Positions 8,564-18,525 are shown, counted from the stretch's first letter. The stretch is DNA of 64,000 nt from Sphingopyxis sp. OAS728 (GCF_014873485.1 NZ_JADBDT010000001.1:3714501-3778500); one strand, 5' to 3'. Notes: generated by a model not told the origin, from the sequence alone. Numbers and translations are program-made.

Positions 8564-9391
8564 GTGCCCGCGACATTGCTTGCGACCCATCGCGTGGAAA
8601 AGCCCTGGGGGCGCCACCAGCTATGGGGGCCGTTCGGCGATCCGCCGGTGGGCGGCGAGCCGATAGGCGAAATCTGGTTTCAGGCGCCCGGCGACAGCAC
8701 GCCCGACCTTCTGATCAAATATCTCTTCACCAGCGAAAAACTGTCGGTGCAGGTCCATCCCGACGATGAACAGGCGCATGCGCGCGGGCTACCACGCGGC
8801 AAGGATGAATGCTGGCTGATCCTCGATGCCGCGCCCGATTCAACGATTGCGATGGGAACGAAGGCGCCCGTTGACAGGGCGGTGCTGCGCGACGCCGCGC
8901 TCGACGGCAGTATCGAGCAATTGCTCGACTGGAAGCCGGTCAAGGCAGGCGATTTCTTCTACGTCCCCTCGGGCACGGTACATGCAATCGGCGCCGGGCT
9001 CACGGTGATCGAGGTGCAGCAGAACAGCGAGACGACCTATCGCCTCTATGATTATGGCCGCCCCCGCGAACTGCATCTGGAGGACGGCATCGCGGTGTCC
9101 GATCCGCAGCCTTATGCCGCCTATCCGTCGCCGGGCCGCGTTGCCGACGATCGCACCATCCTCGTCGACGGGCCGAAGTTTGTGCTTGAGCGGCTGAATG
9201 GTGGTGCACGCACGATTGCGCTGCCGGTCGGCGTCACCGCATGGCTGATTCCGGTTTCGGGCAAGGGCAGCGTCGATGGCGTCGCTTTCGCGGCGGGCGA
9301 ATGTCTCGCGCTGACGGGCTCGGTGCAGCTTGATGCCGACACCGGGGCAGACCTGTTGCTCGCCTATCCGGGCGGGGAGCGATTGGCATGA
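8564..9391 (+). CDS. manA: Mannose-6-phosphate isomerase, class I (short form)
   Basis: This 275-residue cupin enzyme carries the type I phosphomannose isomerase zinc ligands: Q63 and H65 in VQVHPDD, E82 in GKDECW and H140 in PSGTVHAIG. It interconverts mannose-6-P and fructose-6-P in the cytosol and so channels mannose from the locus into glycolysis. It is shorter than E. coli ManA, as in the Bacillus-like short class. The start is GTG 8564, backed by GGGAGAGG eight bases upstream. Its stop overlaps the start of the FucP-type permease by 4 bp (ATGA), so the two are translationally coupled. Confidence 0.9.
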   Translation: MPATLLATHRVEKPWGRHQLWGPFGDPPVGGEPIGEIWFQAPGDSTPDLLIKYLFTSEKLSVQVHPDDEQAHARGLPRGKDECWLILDAAPDSTIAMGTKAPVDRAVLRDAALDGSIEQLLDWKPVKAGDFFYVPSGTVHAIGAGLTVIEVQQNSETTYRLYDYGRPRELHLEDGIAVSDPQPYAAYPSPGRVADDRTILVDGPKFVLERLNGGARTIALPVGVTAWLIPVSGKGSVDGVAFAAGECLALTGSVQLDADTGADLLLAYPGGERLA

Positions 9392-10647
9392 CAGCCCGGC
9401 GCTCGGGTACCGCCTGGACCTTCGCTTATGTCACCATGCTCTTCTTCGTCTGGGGCGCGGTGACAGCGGTCAACGACATTTTGATCCCTGCGGTGAAGGC
9501 GATCTTCGCGCTCAGCGACACCGAAAGCTTCCTCACCCAATTCGCCTTTTTCATGGCCTATGGCGTCGTCTCGCTGCCCGCGGCAGCACTCATGGGACGG
9601 CTGGGCGCCGCCAATTCGATCATTGTCGCACTGGGCACGATGATCGTCGGCTGCCTGATCATGCCGTTCGCGACGATCGTGCGCGAATATGCGATCGTGC
9701 TCGTCGGCCTGTTCGTGATCGCGTCGGGGATCACGCTGCTGCAGGTCGCGGCGAACCCGCTGTCGGCGTCGCTCGGCCGCCCCGAACGCTCGCATTTCCG
9801 ACTCGTGCTCAGTCAGGCGTTCAACTCGCTGGGCACGGTGATCGCGCCCTATCTTGCCGCGCGCACGTTGCTCCAAGGCGGGCTGTTCGAAGCGGGCCCG
9901 GTGACCGAAGCAAAGATCGCCTATTCGCTGGGGCGGATCGACGTCGCCTATATCTTCATTGCGGCGGTGATCGCGGTGCTGGCGATGTTCCTTTACCGCG
10001 TCCGCCACGAGATCACGGCGGCCGCGCCGTCGGCCGAAAAGAGCGCCGGTATTGCGAGCGCCTTCGCCTCACCTTGGGCGCTCGCGGGGGCGCTCTCGAT
10101 TTTCCTCTATGTCGGCGCTGAAGTCGCGATCGGCAGCGCGATGGTGAATTTCCTCGAGCAGCCCGATGTGTTCGCGATCAGCGCGGTGCAGGCGGGCAGT
10201 CTCGTCAGCCTCTATTGGCTCGGCGCGATGATCGGCCGCTTTATCGGCTCGGGTCTCCTCTACAAGCTGCCCGCGGGGCCGCTCCTCGCGGTGGCCGCCG
10301 TCGCCGCGGCGCTGCTCTGCCTCACCATCAGCCAGATCAGCGGGCCGGCAGCGGGTGTGCTCGCCATCTCGGTCGGGCTGTTCAACTCGATCATGTTCCC
10401 GGTGATTTTCTCGCTGACGATCGAGCGGTCGACCGCGCCCGCGTCGGCGACGTCGGGGCTGCTCTGCATGGCGATCGTCGGCGGCGCGCTTGTCCCGCTC
10501 GTCTTCGCGCAGGTCGCCGACGCGAGCGGCAGCCGCTTCCTCGCCTTTCTGGTGCCGATGGCCTGTTACCTCGTCATCGCGCTGTTCGGCTGGCGCGCGT
10601 CGCGCGTGCCCGCGCGAGCCACAGCCTTCGCAAATTCGCTGCACTGA
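9388..10647 (+). CDS. FucP/GluP-type sugar:H+ symporter (FHS family MFS)
   Basis: This 419-residue, twelve-segment carrier shows the FHS (fucose/glucose/galactose permease) pattern: an early LFFVWGAVTAVNDILIP, FFMAYGVVSLPAA in TM2, and QVAANPLSASLG with LSQAFNSLGTVIAP in the middle. It imports a hexose with protons across the inner membrane. It overlaps the manA stop by 4 bp and precedes a GH92 gene by 38 bp, which fits uptake of mannose made in the periplasm. Two separate monosaccharide carriers (this and the minus-strand sugar porter) in one locus suggest two products or two affinities. Confidence 0.85.
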   Translation: MTARRSGTAWTFAYVTMLFFVWGAVTAVNDILIPAVKAIFALSDTESFLTQFAFFMAYGVVSLPAAALMGRLGAANSIIVALGTMIVGCLIMPFATIVREYAIVLVGLFVIASGITLLQVAANPLSASLGRPERSHFRLVLSQAFNSLGTVIAPYLAARTLLQGGLFEAGPVTEAKIAYSLGRIDVAYIFIAAVIAVLAMFLYRVRHEITAAAPSAEKSAGIASAFASPWALAGALSIFLYVGAEVAIGSAMVNFLEQPDVFAISAVQAGSLVSLYWLGAMIGRFIGSGLLYKLPAGPLLAVAAVAAALLCLTISQISGPAAGVLAISVGLFNSIMFPVIFSLTIERSTAPASATSGLLCMAIVGGALVPLVFAQVADASGSRFLAFLVPMACYLVIALFGWRASRVPARATAFANSLH

Positions 10648-10685
10648 CCACGCACACAACAAAATATTCAGGGAAGAGGGTCGCA

Positions 10686-13061
10686 ATGAATATCGAAATG
10701 CATTTGAAGCGCGGGCGAAAGATTGGCGTGATGCTCGCGTCGGCGGCGGCGATCATGCCGCTCATGCTAACTTTCTCGCCGGTGTCGGCACAGCAGAAAT
10801 CGGGCCAGTCGCCCGTCGAGCTCGCCGATCCGCTCGTTGGTACCGCGCCGCTCGACGATCCGAAGCTGATCGGCAACGCGCCGCCGCCGGGCGAGCCCGT
10901 CTATTCGGGACAGACCACACCCGCCGCGATGCTGCCGCACGGATCGGTCGCCGCCGCGCCGGTCAACAATAATATCGAACTCCAATATCCGAACGGCGTC
11001 CCCGTTCCCTATTATTATACCAACCCGACGATGATCGGCTTCACCGGTGGTGGTGGCCCGACCTATGGCGGCAACGCCGAGCCGTTCATCATGCCGGTGG
11101 TCGGCGACTGGTCGCCGCCGCCCGCATACAGCCAGTCCTGGTATGACAAGTCGCGCGAGAAGGCGCGGCCCGGCTATTATTCGGTCTATCTCGATACCTT
11201 CAAGACGCAGGCCGAACTGACGGCGACGCGTTGGGCAAGCGTGATGCGCTTCACCTTTCCCCAGAGCGAGCGGTCGAACGTCATCATCAACTTCCCGCGT
11301 CACGGCGGCACGGTCGAGGTCGTCGGCGACAGCATCGTCCGCGGCAAGTCGGGCAAGGGCCATGGCGGCGAAGGTGTCGATGGCGCCTATTTCGTCGCGC
11401 ATTTCTCGAAGCCCTTCACCGCGCTCGGCACCTTCCGCAAGTCGCCGGGCGACAATCAGGGCTGGGGCATCGGCACCAGCGACGTCCAGCCCGGAACGCG
11501 CGCCCTCTCGGGCAGCTATGCGGGCAGCTATGTGACCTTCCGGACCACGGCGAACGAGCAAGTGCTGGTGAAGATCGCGCACGGCACCAGCTATGAACAG
11601 GCCGAGCAGCGGCTGGCCGCCGAAGTGCCGGGCTGGGATTTCGACGGCGTCCATGCGGCTGCGCGTGACCAGTGGGCGACGCTCCTTGGCCGCGTCCGCG
11701 TGTCGGGCGGGACCGACAAGCAGCGCAAGCTCTTTTACTCGACGCTCTATCAATCCTTCGCCAGCCCGCGGCTGATCGCGGCGAAGGGCGAGAAATTCGC
11801 GGACACCAACGGCAAGGTCCAGACCGCGACGCACGACCGTTATGGCCCGGTGCCCTTCTGGGATACGGGGCGCAACCAGATTGTGCTGCTCGAACTGATG
11901 GAGCCCGAGGCGGTCCAGAATATCATGGCGTCCGAACTCGCGATGGCGCGCGAGAAGGGCTATATGAACACCTCGTTCCACGGCGACAATGCGGTGTTCC
12001 TCTACCTCGGCGCGTGGGAGCGCGGCATCGAGTTCGATTATGAAGCCGCCTATGAATATATGCGCAAGAACGCGACCGACCCGAAAGGGCCGCGCGGCTA
12101 TCTTGCCGAATATATGAAGCAGGGCTGGATTTCGGACATCGTGCCCGATCACAATCCCAGCCCGCCTTATGCCGGCGGCAAGGCTGGCGCGGCCAAGACG
12201 CTCGAATATGCGTGGGACGATTATGCGCTCGCACTGTTCGCCAAGAAGCTCGGCAAGGATGCCGACTACCGGATGTTCCTGAAGCGTGCGGGCAATTATG
12301 CCAACGTCTTCGACAAATCGATCGGCTTCATCCGCGGCCGCACCGCCGACGGTAAGTGGATCGCACCCTTCGACCCCGCCGAGCCCTATTATAATTTCAT
12401 GATGAAGGAAGCGTCGGGCTGGTCGACGCTCTGGCTCGCGCCGCACGATGTGCAGGGGCTCATCGGCCTGCTCGGTGGGCGCAACGCATTCAACGCCAAG
12501 CTCGACGAGTTTTTCACCAAGCCGTACAACCCGACCGGCATCTGCCGCGACTGCACCGGCGTGATCGGCCAATATGTCCACGGTAACCAGCCCGACCAGC
12601 AGGCGCCCTATTATTACAACTGGAGCGGCCAGCCGTGGAAGACGCAGGCGCTGGTGCGCCAGATCCTCGACCGCACCTATGGCAGCGATGCGTCGGGTTA
12701 CGGCTATCCGGGCATGGACGATCAGGGCGCGACCTCGTCATGGTACGCGCTCTCGGCGCTCGGCTTTTACCCCGTCGATCCGTCGAGCCAGGATTATATC
12801 ATCGGCAGCCCCGTGTTCGACGACGCCAGCCTCGACATGGGCAATGGCAAGACGCTGCGCATCGTTGCGAAGAATAATTCGCCGACCAACGTCTATATCC
12901 AGTCGGCGACGCTGAACGGAAAGCCGTGGAACAAGCCATGGTTCCGCCACGACGACGTGAAGGACGGCGCGACCTTCGTTTTCACCATGGACGCCAAGCC
13001 GAACAAAGCGTGGGGCGCCGCGCCCGACGCCGCACCGCCGTCGATGTCGCGAAAACGCTGA
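10686..13061 (+). CDS. GH92 alpha-mannosidase (divergent, HGNQP type)
   Basis: This is a 791-residue exported GH92 protein with a signal peptide ending near VSAQQ (about residue 36). GH92 enzymes are Ca2+-dependent inverting exo-alpha-mannosidases. Visible signatures are the Glu of KEASGW (E575), aligning with the general acid of the common TEGNAW motif, the acidic pair D678-D679 (MDDQG) and HGNQP at about 632-636. Classical family members have Glu (GNEP) where this one has Gln635. The N-terminal part lacks the usual GHTFPGA/PFGM pattern and instead has a long Pro/Tyr-rich stretch. It follows the FucP-type permease by 38 bp and is probably in the same operon. Its exact linkage cannot be read from sequence. 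Confidence 0.85.
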   Translation: MNIEMHLKRGRKIGVMLASAAAIMPLMLTFSPVSAQQKSGQSPVELADPLVGTAPLDDPKLIGNAPPPGEPVYSGQTTPAAMLPHGSVAAAPVNNNIELQYPNGVPVPYYYTNPTMIGFTGGGGPTYGGNAEPFIMPVVGDWSPPPAYSQSWYDKSREKARPGYYSVYLDTFKTQAELTATRWASVMRFTFPQSERSNVIINFPRHGGTVEVVGDSIVRGKSGKGHGGEGVDGAYFVAHFSKPFTALGTFRKSPGDNQGWGIGTSDVQPGTRALSGSYAGSYVTFRTTANEQVLVKIAHGTSYEQAEQRLAAEVPGWDFDGVHAAARDQWATLLGRVRVSGGTDKQRKLFYSTLYQSFASPRLIAAKGEKFADTNGKVQTATHDRYGPVPFWDTGRNQIVLLELMEPEAVQNIMASELAMAREKGYMNTSFHGDNAVFLYLGAWERGIEFDYEAAYEYMRKNATDPKGPRGYLAEYMKQGWISDIVPDHNPSPPYAGGKAGAAKTLEYAWDDYALALFAKKLGKDADYRMFLKRAGNYANVFDKSIGFIRGRTADGKWIAPFDPAEPYYNFMMKEASGWSTLWLAPHDVQGLIGLLGGRNAFNAKLDEFFTKPYNPTGICRDCTGVIGQYVHGNQPDQQAPYYYNWSGQPWKTQALVRQILDRTYGSDASGYGYPGMDDQGATSSWYALSALGFYPVDPSSQDYIIGSPVFDDASLDMGNGKTLRIVAKNNSPTNVYIQSATLNGKPWNKPWFRHDDVKDGATFVFTMDAKPNKAWGAAPDAAPPSMSRKR

Positions 13062-13097
13062 CCAGCCCCCTCGCCTCCGCGCCCCCCGCGGAGGCGC

Positions 13098-13136
13098 GAG
13101 CCCAGGACCCGCCATCCCCCCAAGGGTCCTGGGCTC
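13098..13136 (+). terminator. 13-bp perfect hairpin after the GH92 gene
   Basis: GAGCCCAGGACCC (13098-13110) and GGGTCCTGGGCTC (13124-13136) form a perfect 13-bp stem with a 13-nt loop between the first GH92 and the GH2 gene. There is no T-run, so it may act as a processing or attenuation hairpin, or as an RNA stabiliser, rather than a simple terminator. Confidence 0.45.
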
Positions 13137-13160
13137 TCCCCATTCAACAGGAGAGTTATC

Positions 13161-15113
13161 ATGCGCAGCCTCTTGATCACCGCTTCTCTTCTCGCCCTTG
13201 CACCCGTCGCGGCACAGGCGCAGACCACCGCCGCACCGCCGACTGGTGACGCCGTTTACACCAGCGACCTGATGACCCGCTGGGGCAAAGATGTGACCCC
13301 CGAAAACGCGTGGCGCCTTTATCCGCGCCCGCAGATGGTGCGCGAGCGCTGGGTCAACCTCAACGGCCTGTGGGACTATGCGATCGCGCCCAAGGCGGCC
13401 GAGCGGCCCGCGGCGATGGACGGAAAGATCCTCGTGCCATTCCCCGTCGAATCCAAATTGTCGCGCGTTGCGCGCAAGGTCACGCCCGACGACCGCGTCT
13501 GGTATCGCCGTAGCTTCACCGTTCCCGCCGACTGGCGCGGCCAGAATGTCATGCTCAACTTCGGCGCGGTCGATTATGAGGCGACGGTGCGCGTCAACGG
13601 ATCGGTCGTCGGCTCGCACAAGGGCGGCTTCGACGCCTTCGGTTTCGACATCAGCCCCTATCTGAAGCCGGGCGCGAACGAACTGGTCGTCGAAGTCACC
13701 GATCCGACTAGCGCGGGCACCCAGCCGCGCGGCAAGCAGATCCTCGATCCCGCGGGCATCTGGTACACCGCGGTCAGCGGTATCTGGCAGACGGTGTGGA
13801 TCGAGCCGGTGCCGAAACTCCACATTGCAGAGGTGCGCGCGACGCCCGATATCGACCGCGGCACCGTCGACGTCGCGGTCGCGCTGTCGGGCTGGGCGAA
13901 CGACAATGACGCGGTGCGGCTGACCGCGAGCGCGGGCGGCAAGACGATCGAATCGACGATCATCCGCGCGAACCGGCAGGCGACGCTCGCGATCCCGAAC
14001 GCGCATCTCTGGTCGCCGAGCGATCCCTATCTCTACGACCTCAAGGCCGAGCTGGTGACGATCGCCGATCCCTATGCGGGCGAGGCCGAGCGCGACCGCA
14101 AGGCCTATGACTCGCGCTTCACCGACCATGAAAGCCGCGTCTATGCGAAGGCGAAGGTGCAGGGCGCGCCGCGCGACAGCGTCGCCGCCTATTTCGCGAT
14201 GCGCAAAGTGTCGGTCGGACCCGGCCGCGTCGCCGGACAGCCCGCGATCCTGCTCAACAACAAGCCGCTGTTCCAGCACGGCACGCTCGATCAGGGCTGG
14301 TGGCCCGACGGGCTTTATACGCCGCCGTCGGAAGAGGCGATGAAGAGCGACATCGTCTTCCTGAAAAAGGCCGGGTTCAACATGCTCCGCAAGCATATCA
14401 AGGTCGAACCCGCGCGCTATTATCACGACGCCGACCGGCTCGGCATGCTGATCTGGCAGGACATGCCCTCGGGCGGCGGCGAGGACCAATATCTCGCCGG
14501 CACCAGCCAGTATCAGGCGATTTTCCCGTCGGAGACGCTGGCCGAGCAGCAGAAGCAATTGTCCGAAATGATCGGTGAGCTGCGCGCCTTCCCCTCGATC
14601 GTGACCTGGGTCGTGAACAATGAGGGGTGGGGCCAATATGATTCGGCAACCCTCACGCGTTTCGTAAAGGGGATCGACCCGACGCGGCTGGTCGATGCCA
14701 ATTCGGGCTGGCTCGACGTCGCGCCGAAGGATTCCGACATGCTCGACATCCACACCTATGAGGATGTGCCGAAGACGCCGTCGCTGCAGACCGATCGCGC
14801 GATCGTGCTTGGCGAATATGGCGGGGTCGGTTTCCCCGTGCCGGGGCATATCTGGAAACCGGGCAAGGGCAATTGGAGCTATCAGGTCGCGCAGGACGAG
14901 AAGGAATATCTCGTCCGCTTCCGCCGCAAGATGGAGGGCGTGATCCGGCAGGCGAAGGAGAATGGGCTCAGCGCCTCGGTCTACACCCAGACGACCGACG
15001 TCGAGGACGAGATCAACGGTCTTTTGACCTACGACCGCGCGGTGCCGAAGGCGTCGGCGGACGCGCTGGCGGCGATCGCCGCGCCGCTGTGGAGCACCCC
15101 GACTCCGGACTGA
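13161..15113 (+). CDS. Exported glycoside hydrolase family 2 enzyme
   Basis: This is a 650-residue GH2 protein with a signal peptide (about 1-20, VAAQA-QT). The order is a jelly-roll sugar-binding domain (about 40-215), an immunoglobulin-like domain (about 215-360) and a TIM-barrel catalytic domain. The acid/base Glu is E488 in VNNEGWG and the nucleophile is E552 in LGEYGG. GH2 includes beta-galactosidases, beta-mannosidases and beta-glucuronidases. In a mannan / N-glycan locus a beta-mannosidase acting on a core linkage is attractive, but the specificity is not resolved. It is compact and lacks the C-terminal domain of LacZ. The start is ATG 13161 with AGGAGAG upstream. Confidence 0.85.
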   Translation: MRSLLITASLLALAPVAAQAQTTAAPPTGDAVYTSDLMTRWGKDVTPENAWRLYPRPQMVRERWVNLNGLWDYAIAPKAAERPAAMDGKILVPFPVESKLSRVARKVTPDDRVWYRRSFTVPADWRGQNVMLNFGAVDYEATVRVNGSVVGSHKGGFDAFGFDISPYLKPGANELVVEVTDPTSAGTQPRGKQILDPAGIWYTAVSGIWQTVWIEPVPKLHIAEVRATPDIDRGTVDVAVALSGWANDNDAVRLTASAGGKTIESTIIRANRQATLAIPNAHLWSPSDPYLYDLKAELVTIADPYAGEAERDRKAYDSRFTDHESRVYAKAKVQGAPRDSVAAYFAMRKVSVGPGRVAGQPAILLNNKPLFQHGTLDQGWWPDGLYTPPSEEAMKSDIVFLKKAGFNMLRKHIKVEPARYYHDADRLGMLIWQDMPSGGGEDQYLAGTSQYQAIFPSETLAEQQKQLSEMIGELRAFPSIVTWVVNNEGWGQYDSATLTRFVKGIDPTRLVDANSGWLDVAPKDSDMLDIHTYEDVPKTPSLQTDRAIVLGEYGGVGFPVPGHIWKPGKGNWSYQVAQDEKEYLVRFRRKMEGVIRQAKENGLSASVYTQTTDVEDEINGLLTYDRAVPKASADALAAIAAPLWSTPTPD

Positions 15114-15140
15114 CCGGAGGCGGGCGAAAGCGTGGCGGCA

Positions 15141-15170
15141 CCCGCCGTCCCCGGAGTCGGGGATGGCGGG
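15141..15170 (+). terminator. Hairpin after GH2 gene
   Basis: CCCGCCGTCCCC (15141-15152) pairs with GGGGATGGCGGG (15159-15170), with one G-T pair and a 6-nt loop, 27 bp after the GH2 stop. It is a strong stem without a T-run, separating GH2 from the TonB receptor. Confidence 0.5.
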
Positions 15171-15283
15171 CGCGGTGAGCCGTGTCCGTGAGTCGATACC
15201 AACGGAAAACTGCGAAAAATTCGGCATTTGTGACGGGTTTGTAACGGTTCGTCGCGTCCCGCCATCGGCTCGCAAAATTTATT

Positions 15284-15312
15284 TTGACAAATTGTTTTTT
15301 ATATTCTGATAG
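15284..15312 (+). promoter_or_regulatory. Probable promoter of the mannan TonB receptor
   Basis: TTGACA (15284-15289) lies 17 bp before TGATAG (15307-15312), within an AT-rich stretch in GC-rich DNA and about 100 bp upstream of the receptor start. The -35 matches consensus and the -10 is imperfect. ACAAATTGT, a short palindrome overlapping the -35, could be a repressor half-site. Confidence 0.4.
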
Positions 15313-15410
15313 GGGGCTCAACGGGTCGAAGTGATCCGCTGCTCGGCGACTCTGAAAGCGCCGAATAACGAGTGGGGGCGAACAGCCCCTCGAACAGGGA
15401 GGTCGATGTG

Positions 15411-18400
15411 ATGAAGGCAGGACAAATCCATTCAGCGAAGGCGACGCGGCGCGAACGGTTGCTGCGCGAACTGATGCTGGGCGCGGGCGCGCTCGCCGCA
15501 TTGGGCAGCGCCGGACAGGCTTATGCGCAGGCCGCGCCCGCAGCGCAGCCGCAGGCGCCTGCTGACGACACGGCCGAAGCGCCGGGCGACGCGATCGTCG
15601 TCACCGGCTATCGCAAGTCGATCGAGCAGAGCCTCGAGCAGAAGCGCGAAGCCAATTCGCTGATCGAAGTCATCACCGCCGAGGATATCGGCAAATTCCC
15701 CGACAAGAACGTCGCCGACGCGCTGCAGCGTGTCCCCGGCGTGATCATCACGCGTGACGGCGGCGAGGGCAGCCGCGTCAGCATCCGCGGCCTTCAGTCG
15801 GACCTCACCCTGACCCTGCTCAACGGCAATTTCATCGCCGGCGCCGACAGCGGCGATCCGTCGCGCTCGTTCAACTATGTCCTGCTGCCGTCGAACTTCA
15901 TCGCCAGCACCGAAGTCTATAAGTCGGCCGAAGCGCGGCTCGAAGAGGGCGGTGTCGGCGGCACCGTGATCCTCAACACCCGTCGGCCGTTCGACCTGCC
16001 GGCCTGGTCGGGCTTCGTTTCGGCCGAGGGCACCTATTCGGACACGACCAAGAAATTCGACCCGCAGATCGCCGGGCAGATTTCGTGGAAAGACCCCGAA
16101 GAACGCCTCGGCTTCCTGATCGGCGCGACCTATCAGGAGCGCGCGAACCGCGAACTGCGCGGCTCGACCGAAACCTGGCGCTGGTGGAGCGACCGCGACG
16201 CGAACGGTGACATCATTACGCCGGCGACCGACGTCAACGGTAATCCGTTCGAAAATGACGATGCGATTTCCTATTGGCCCGGCACCGGCGTGACCGGGCA
16301 GGATGGCAAGCATTATTCGGGCTATTGGGCGCCGCAGTCGGTCAACGCCGAAGTCTTCTCGCAGCAGCGCAAGCGCCTCGGCATCCAGGCGACCGCGCAG
16401 ATGCGCCCGATCGAAAATCTGACCGTCACGGCCAATTATTTCCGCTTCGACTACAAGAGCAACTGGCAGAGCAATGTGCTGAAGATCCCCGAATGGGGCT
16501 ATGGCAATTTCTTCACCGCGCCGACCTTTGACGAGAGCGGCACGATCTTCCAGTCGGCGACCTTCCAGGTGCCCGCCGCGGGAACCGGCTGTCTTGCGCG
16601 GCCGACGCCTTGCACGATGGAAACGCCGCAGATCGCGGGTTCGTACAGCCGCGAAAAGCAGGTTTCGAACACGTTCGAGACCGAAGTCGCCTGGAACCAG
16701 GATAATTTCGACGCGGTGCTGAAGTTCGGCAAGACGAAGGCGACCGGCGGTCCGTCGATGCGCTTCGGCGTCGCCGCGAAACCGCGCCTGACCGTCACCG
16801 GACAGGAGCAGAACGGCAACTTCCTCAGCATGTGGGATTTCACCGGCGGCAATCTCAACATGGAATTCTCGCCCGAGCTGCAGGAGAATATCAAGAACGG
16901 CATCGCGCAGATCGACGTCGGCTCGACGGGGTCGGGCTTTACCAACAGCGCGATCTCGCAGCGTTATGCGCAGCTCGATCTCGTCCGCCGCTTCGACGGA
17001 TTGCTGAGCGCGTTCCGTGTCGGCGGCAAGTGGCGCGAAATGAGCATTCACCGCGAAACCGGCCGCAACGAATGGTATGCCGATCCGGCGACCAAGCGCC
17101 GCTATCAGGACACGCCGGAAGGCGCGATCGCACGGCCCGAATATTTCTATGACACGCCGATCGGCAACATCGGCGGCGGGTTCAACGCGAACCTGTTCCC
17201 GGGCATCAATTTCAGCAATTATCTCGACTATATCAATAAGACCTACGGCCCGTCGGTCCGCGTTCCTGAACCGAACAACACCTATGACCTCAAGGAAAAG
17301 GTGTTCGCCGGTTATGTGCAGGCTGATTTCGAAACCGGCCCGCTGCGTGGTAACATCGGCGTCCGCGTCGCGCACACCAAGCAGTCGGGGCTGACCTCGG
17401 ACCGCTTGCAGTTCCTCAACGATTATTGCGTCGACGGTCCGGGCGGCCCGCTCGATCCCAATGTGCCGCTCGGCCCCGACGGCAATTGCCAGGTGCGGCC
17501 GCTCTCCGAGCGCGAGGTGATCGTCAACACGCAGGTCGATCAGTCGAAGAGCTACACCGACTGGCTGCCCAGCCTGAACGTCGTCTATGAAGTCACCCCC
17601 GACATCGTCGTGCGCGGCGCGGTCGCCAAGGTGATCTCGCGCCCATCGTTCAACGACCTCGGCTCGCAGCGTTCGCTGACCTATCGTTCGGAAGCCTATG
17701 CCTTCGACCGCGGCCAGTTCGGCGAGTTCGAAGGCTGGTCGGGCAGCGGCGGCAACGCCGACCTCCAGCCCTTCTCGGCGTGGCAGTACGACCTTGGCGT
17801 CGAATGGTACTTCAAGCGCGGCTCGGTGCTCGGCGTCGGCCTGTTCCGCAAGGATGTGTCGGACTTCGTGGTCCCGCTCGTGCTCGACGTGACGCGCGAA
17901 GTGAATGGCGAGCAGGTGCTCATCCAGCCCTATTCGACCGTCGCCAACGGTTCTAATGCCAAGTCGCAGGGCGTCGAACTCTATGCCCAGCATACCTTCG
18001 ACTTCGGTCTCGGTGCGCAGGTGAACTTCACCTATAACGACACGTCGGTTGCCGAGATCACCCTCGACGGTGAAGCAGTCGGCAAGTCGGCGCTCGTCGG
18101 CAGCGCCAAGACGCAGGTCAACGCGTCGGTCTTCTACGAAACCGACAAATTCCTTGTCCGCGCCTCGTACAACCGTCGCGGCGAAGTCGTCGGCGGGCTC
18201 TCGTCGGGCCTCAATGTCTACACCGACCCCTATGAACAGGTCGACATCAACGCCTCGTACGAGCTGATGGACGGGCTGATGCTCACCGCCTCGGTCATCA
18301 ACCTGACCAAGTCGGAAGAACGCCAGCACCTTGGCAACGACACCAAGGACCGCTTCGTTCGCAGCAACTATTTCGGCCGCCGCGCTTACGTTGGCGTTTC

Positions 18401-18413
18401 GTACAAGTTCTGA
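15411..18413 (+). CDS. TonB-dependent receptor, carbohydrate (Xanthomonas/Caulobacter) type
   Basis: This is a 1000-residue outer-membrane receptor. A long signal peptide (about 1-40) is followed by a plug domain beginning IVVTGYRKSIEQSL and containing the EDIGKFPDKNVADALQRVPG segment characteristic of the TonB-Xanth-Caul carbohydrate class. A 22-strand-type barrel ends in the aromatic C-terminus VGVSYKF. It would import mannooligosaccharides across the outer membrane with TonB energy. GGGAGG eight bases upstream supports ATG 15411. It has its own promoter region and is followed by a strong terminator, so it is probably monocistronic within the glycosidase cluster. Confidence 0.9.
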   Translation: MKAGQIHSAKATRRERLLRELMLGAGALAALGSAGQAYAQAAPAAQPQAPADDTAEAPGDAIVVTGYRKSIEQSLEQKREANSLIEVITAEDIGKFPDKNVADALQRVPGVIITRDGGEGSRVSIRGLQSDLTLTLLNGNFIAGADSGDPSRSFNYVLLPSNFIASTEVYKSAEARLEEGGVGGTVILNTRRPFDLPAWSGFVSAEGTYSDTTKKFDPQIAGQISWKDPEERLGFLIGATYQERANRELRGSTETWRWWSDRDANGDIITPATDVNGNPFENDDAISYWPGTGVTGQDGKHYSGYWAPQSVNAEVFSQQRKRLGIQATAQMRPIENLTVTANYFRFDYKSNWQSNVLKIPEWGYGNFFTAPTFDESGTIFQSATFQVPAAGTGCLARPTPCTMETPQIAGSYSREKQVSNTFETEVAWNQDNFDAVLKFGKTKATGGPSMRFGVAAKPRLTVTGQEQNGNFLSMWDFTGGNLNMEFSPELQENIKNGIAQIDVGSTGSGFTNSAISQRYAQLDLVRRFDGLLSAFRVGGKWREMSIHRETGRNEWYADPATKRRYQDTPEGAIARPEYFYDTPIGNIGGGFNANLFPGINFSNYLDYINKTYGPSVRVPEPNNTYDLKEKVFAGYVQADFETGPLRGNIGVRVAHTKQSGLTSDRLQFLNDYCVDGPGGPLDPNVPLGPDGNCQVRPLSEREVIVNTQVDQSKSYTDWLPSLNVVYEVTPDIVVRGAVAKVISRPSFNDLGSQRSLTYRSEAYAFDRGQFGEFEGWSGSGGNADLQPFSAWQYDLGVEWYFKRGSVLGVGLFRKDVSDFVVPLVLDVTREVNGEQVLIQPYSTVANGSNAKSQGVELYAQHTFDFGLGAQVNFTYNDTSVAEITLDGEAVGKSALVGSAKTQVNASVFYETDKFLVRASYNRRGEVVGGLSSGLNVYTDPYEQVDINASYELMDGLMLTASVINLTKSEERQHLGNDTKDRFVRSNYFGRRAYVGVSYKF

Positions 18414-18440
18414 TGGGGCCCATACCCCAGCTCTCCCACT

Positions 18441-18466
18441 TGGGTGGCTCCGCAAGGAGCCACCCA
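18441..18466 (+). terminator. Rho-independent terminator after the TonB receptor
   Basis: TGGGTGGCTCC - GCAA - GGAGCCACCCA is a perfect 11-bp stem with a GCAA tetraloop, followed by CCTCTTT. It lies 27 bp after the receptor stop. Confidence 0.8.
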
Positions 18467-18525
18467 CCTCTTTCCAGAAGAGCTGGTATGATTATTATGA
18501 CAGATAAAGCGGGGAGCGGCGCAGA

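Noticed and set aside
10767..12581. Long open frame on the minus strand (604 codons) opposite the first GH92
   Set aside because: Its translation is Arg/Asp/Glu-rich with no family pattern, and the plus strand encodes a clear GH92. It is a shadow frame caused by high GC codon bias.
12738..15275. 845-codon minus-strand frame opposite the GH2 enzyme
   Set aside because: It spans two plus-strand genes and a terminator hairpin and has no recognisable domain. It is a GC shadow.
15432..18467. 1011-codon minus-strand frame opposite the mannan TonB receptor
   Set aside because: It is exactly antisense to a well-formed receptor, low in hydrophobic order and without motifs. It is a GC shadow.
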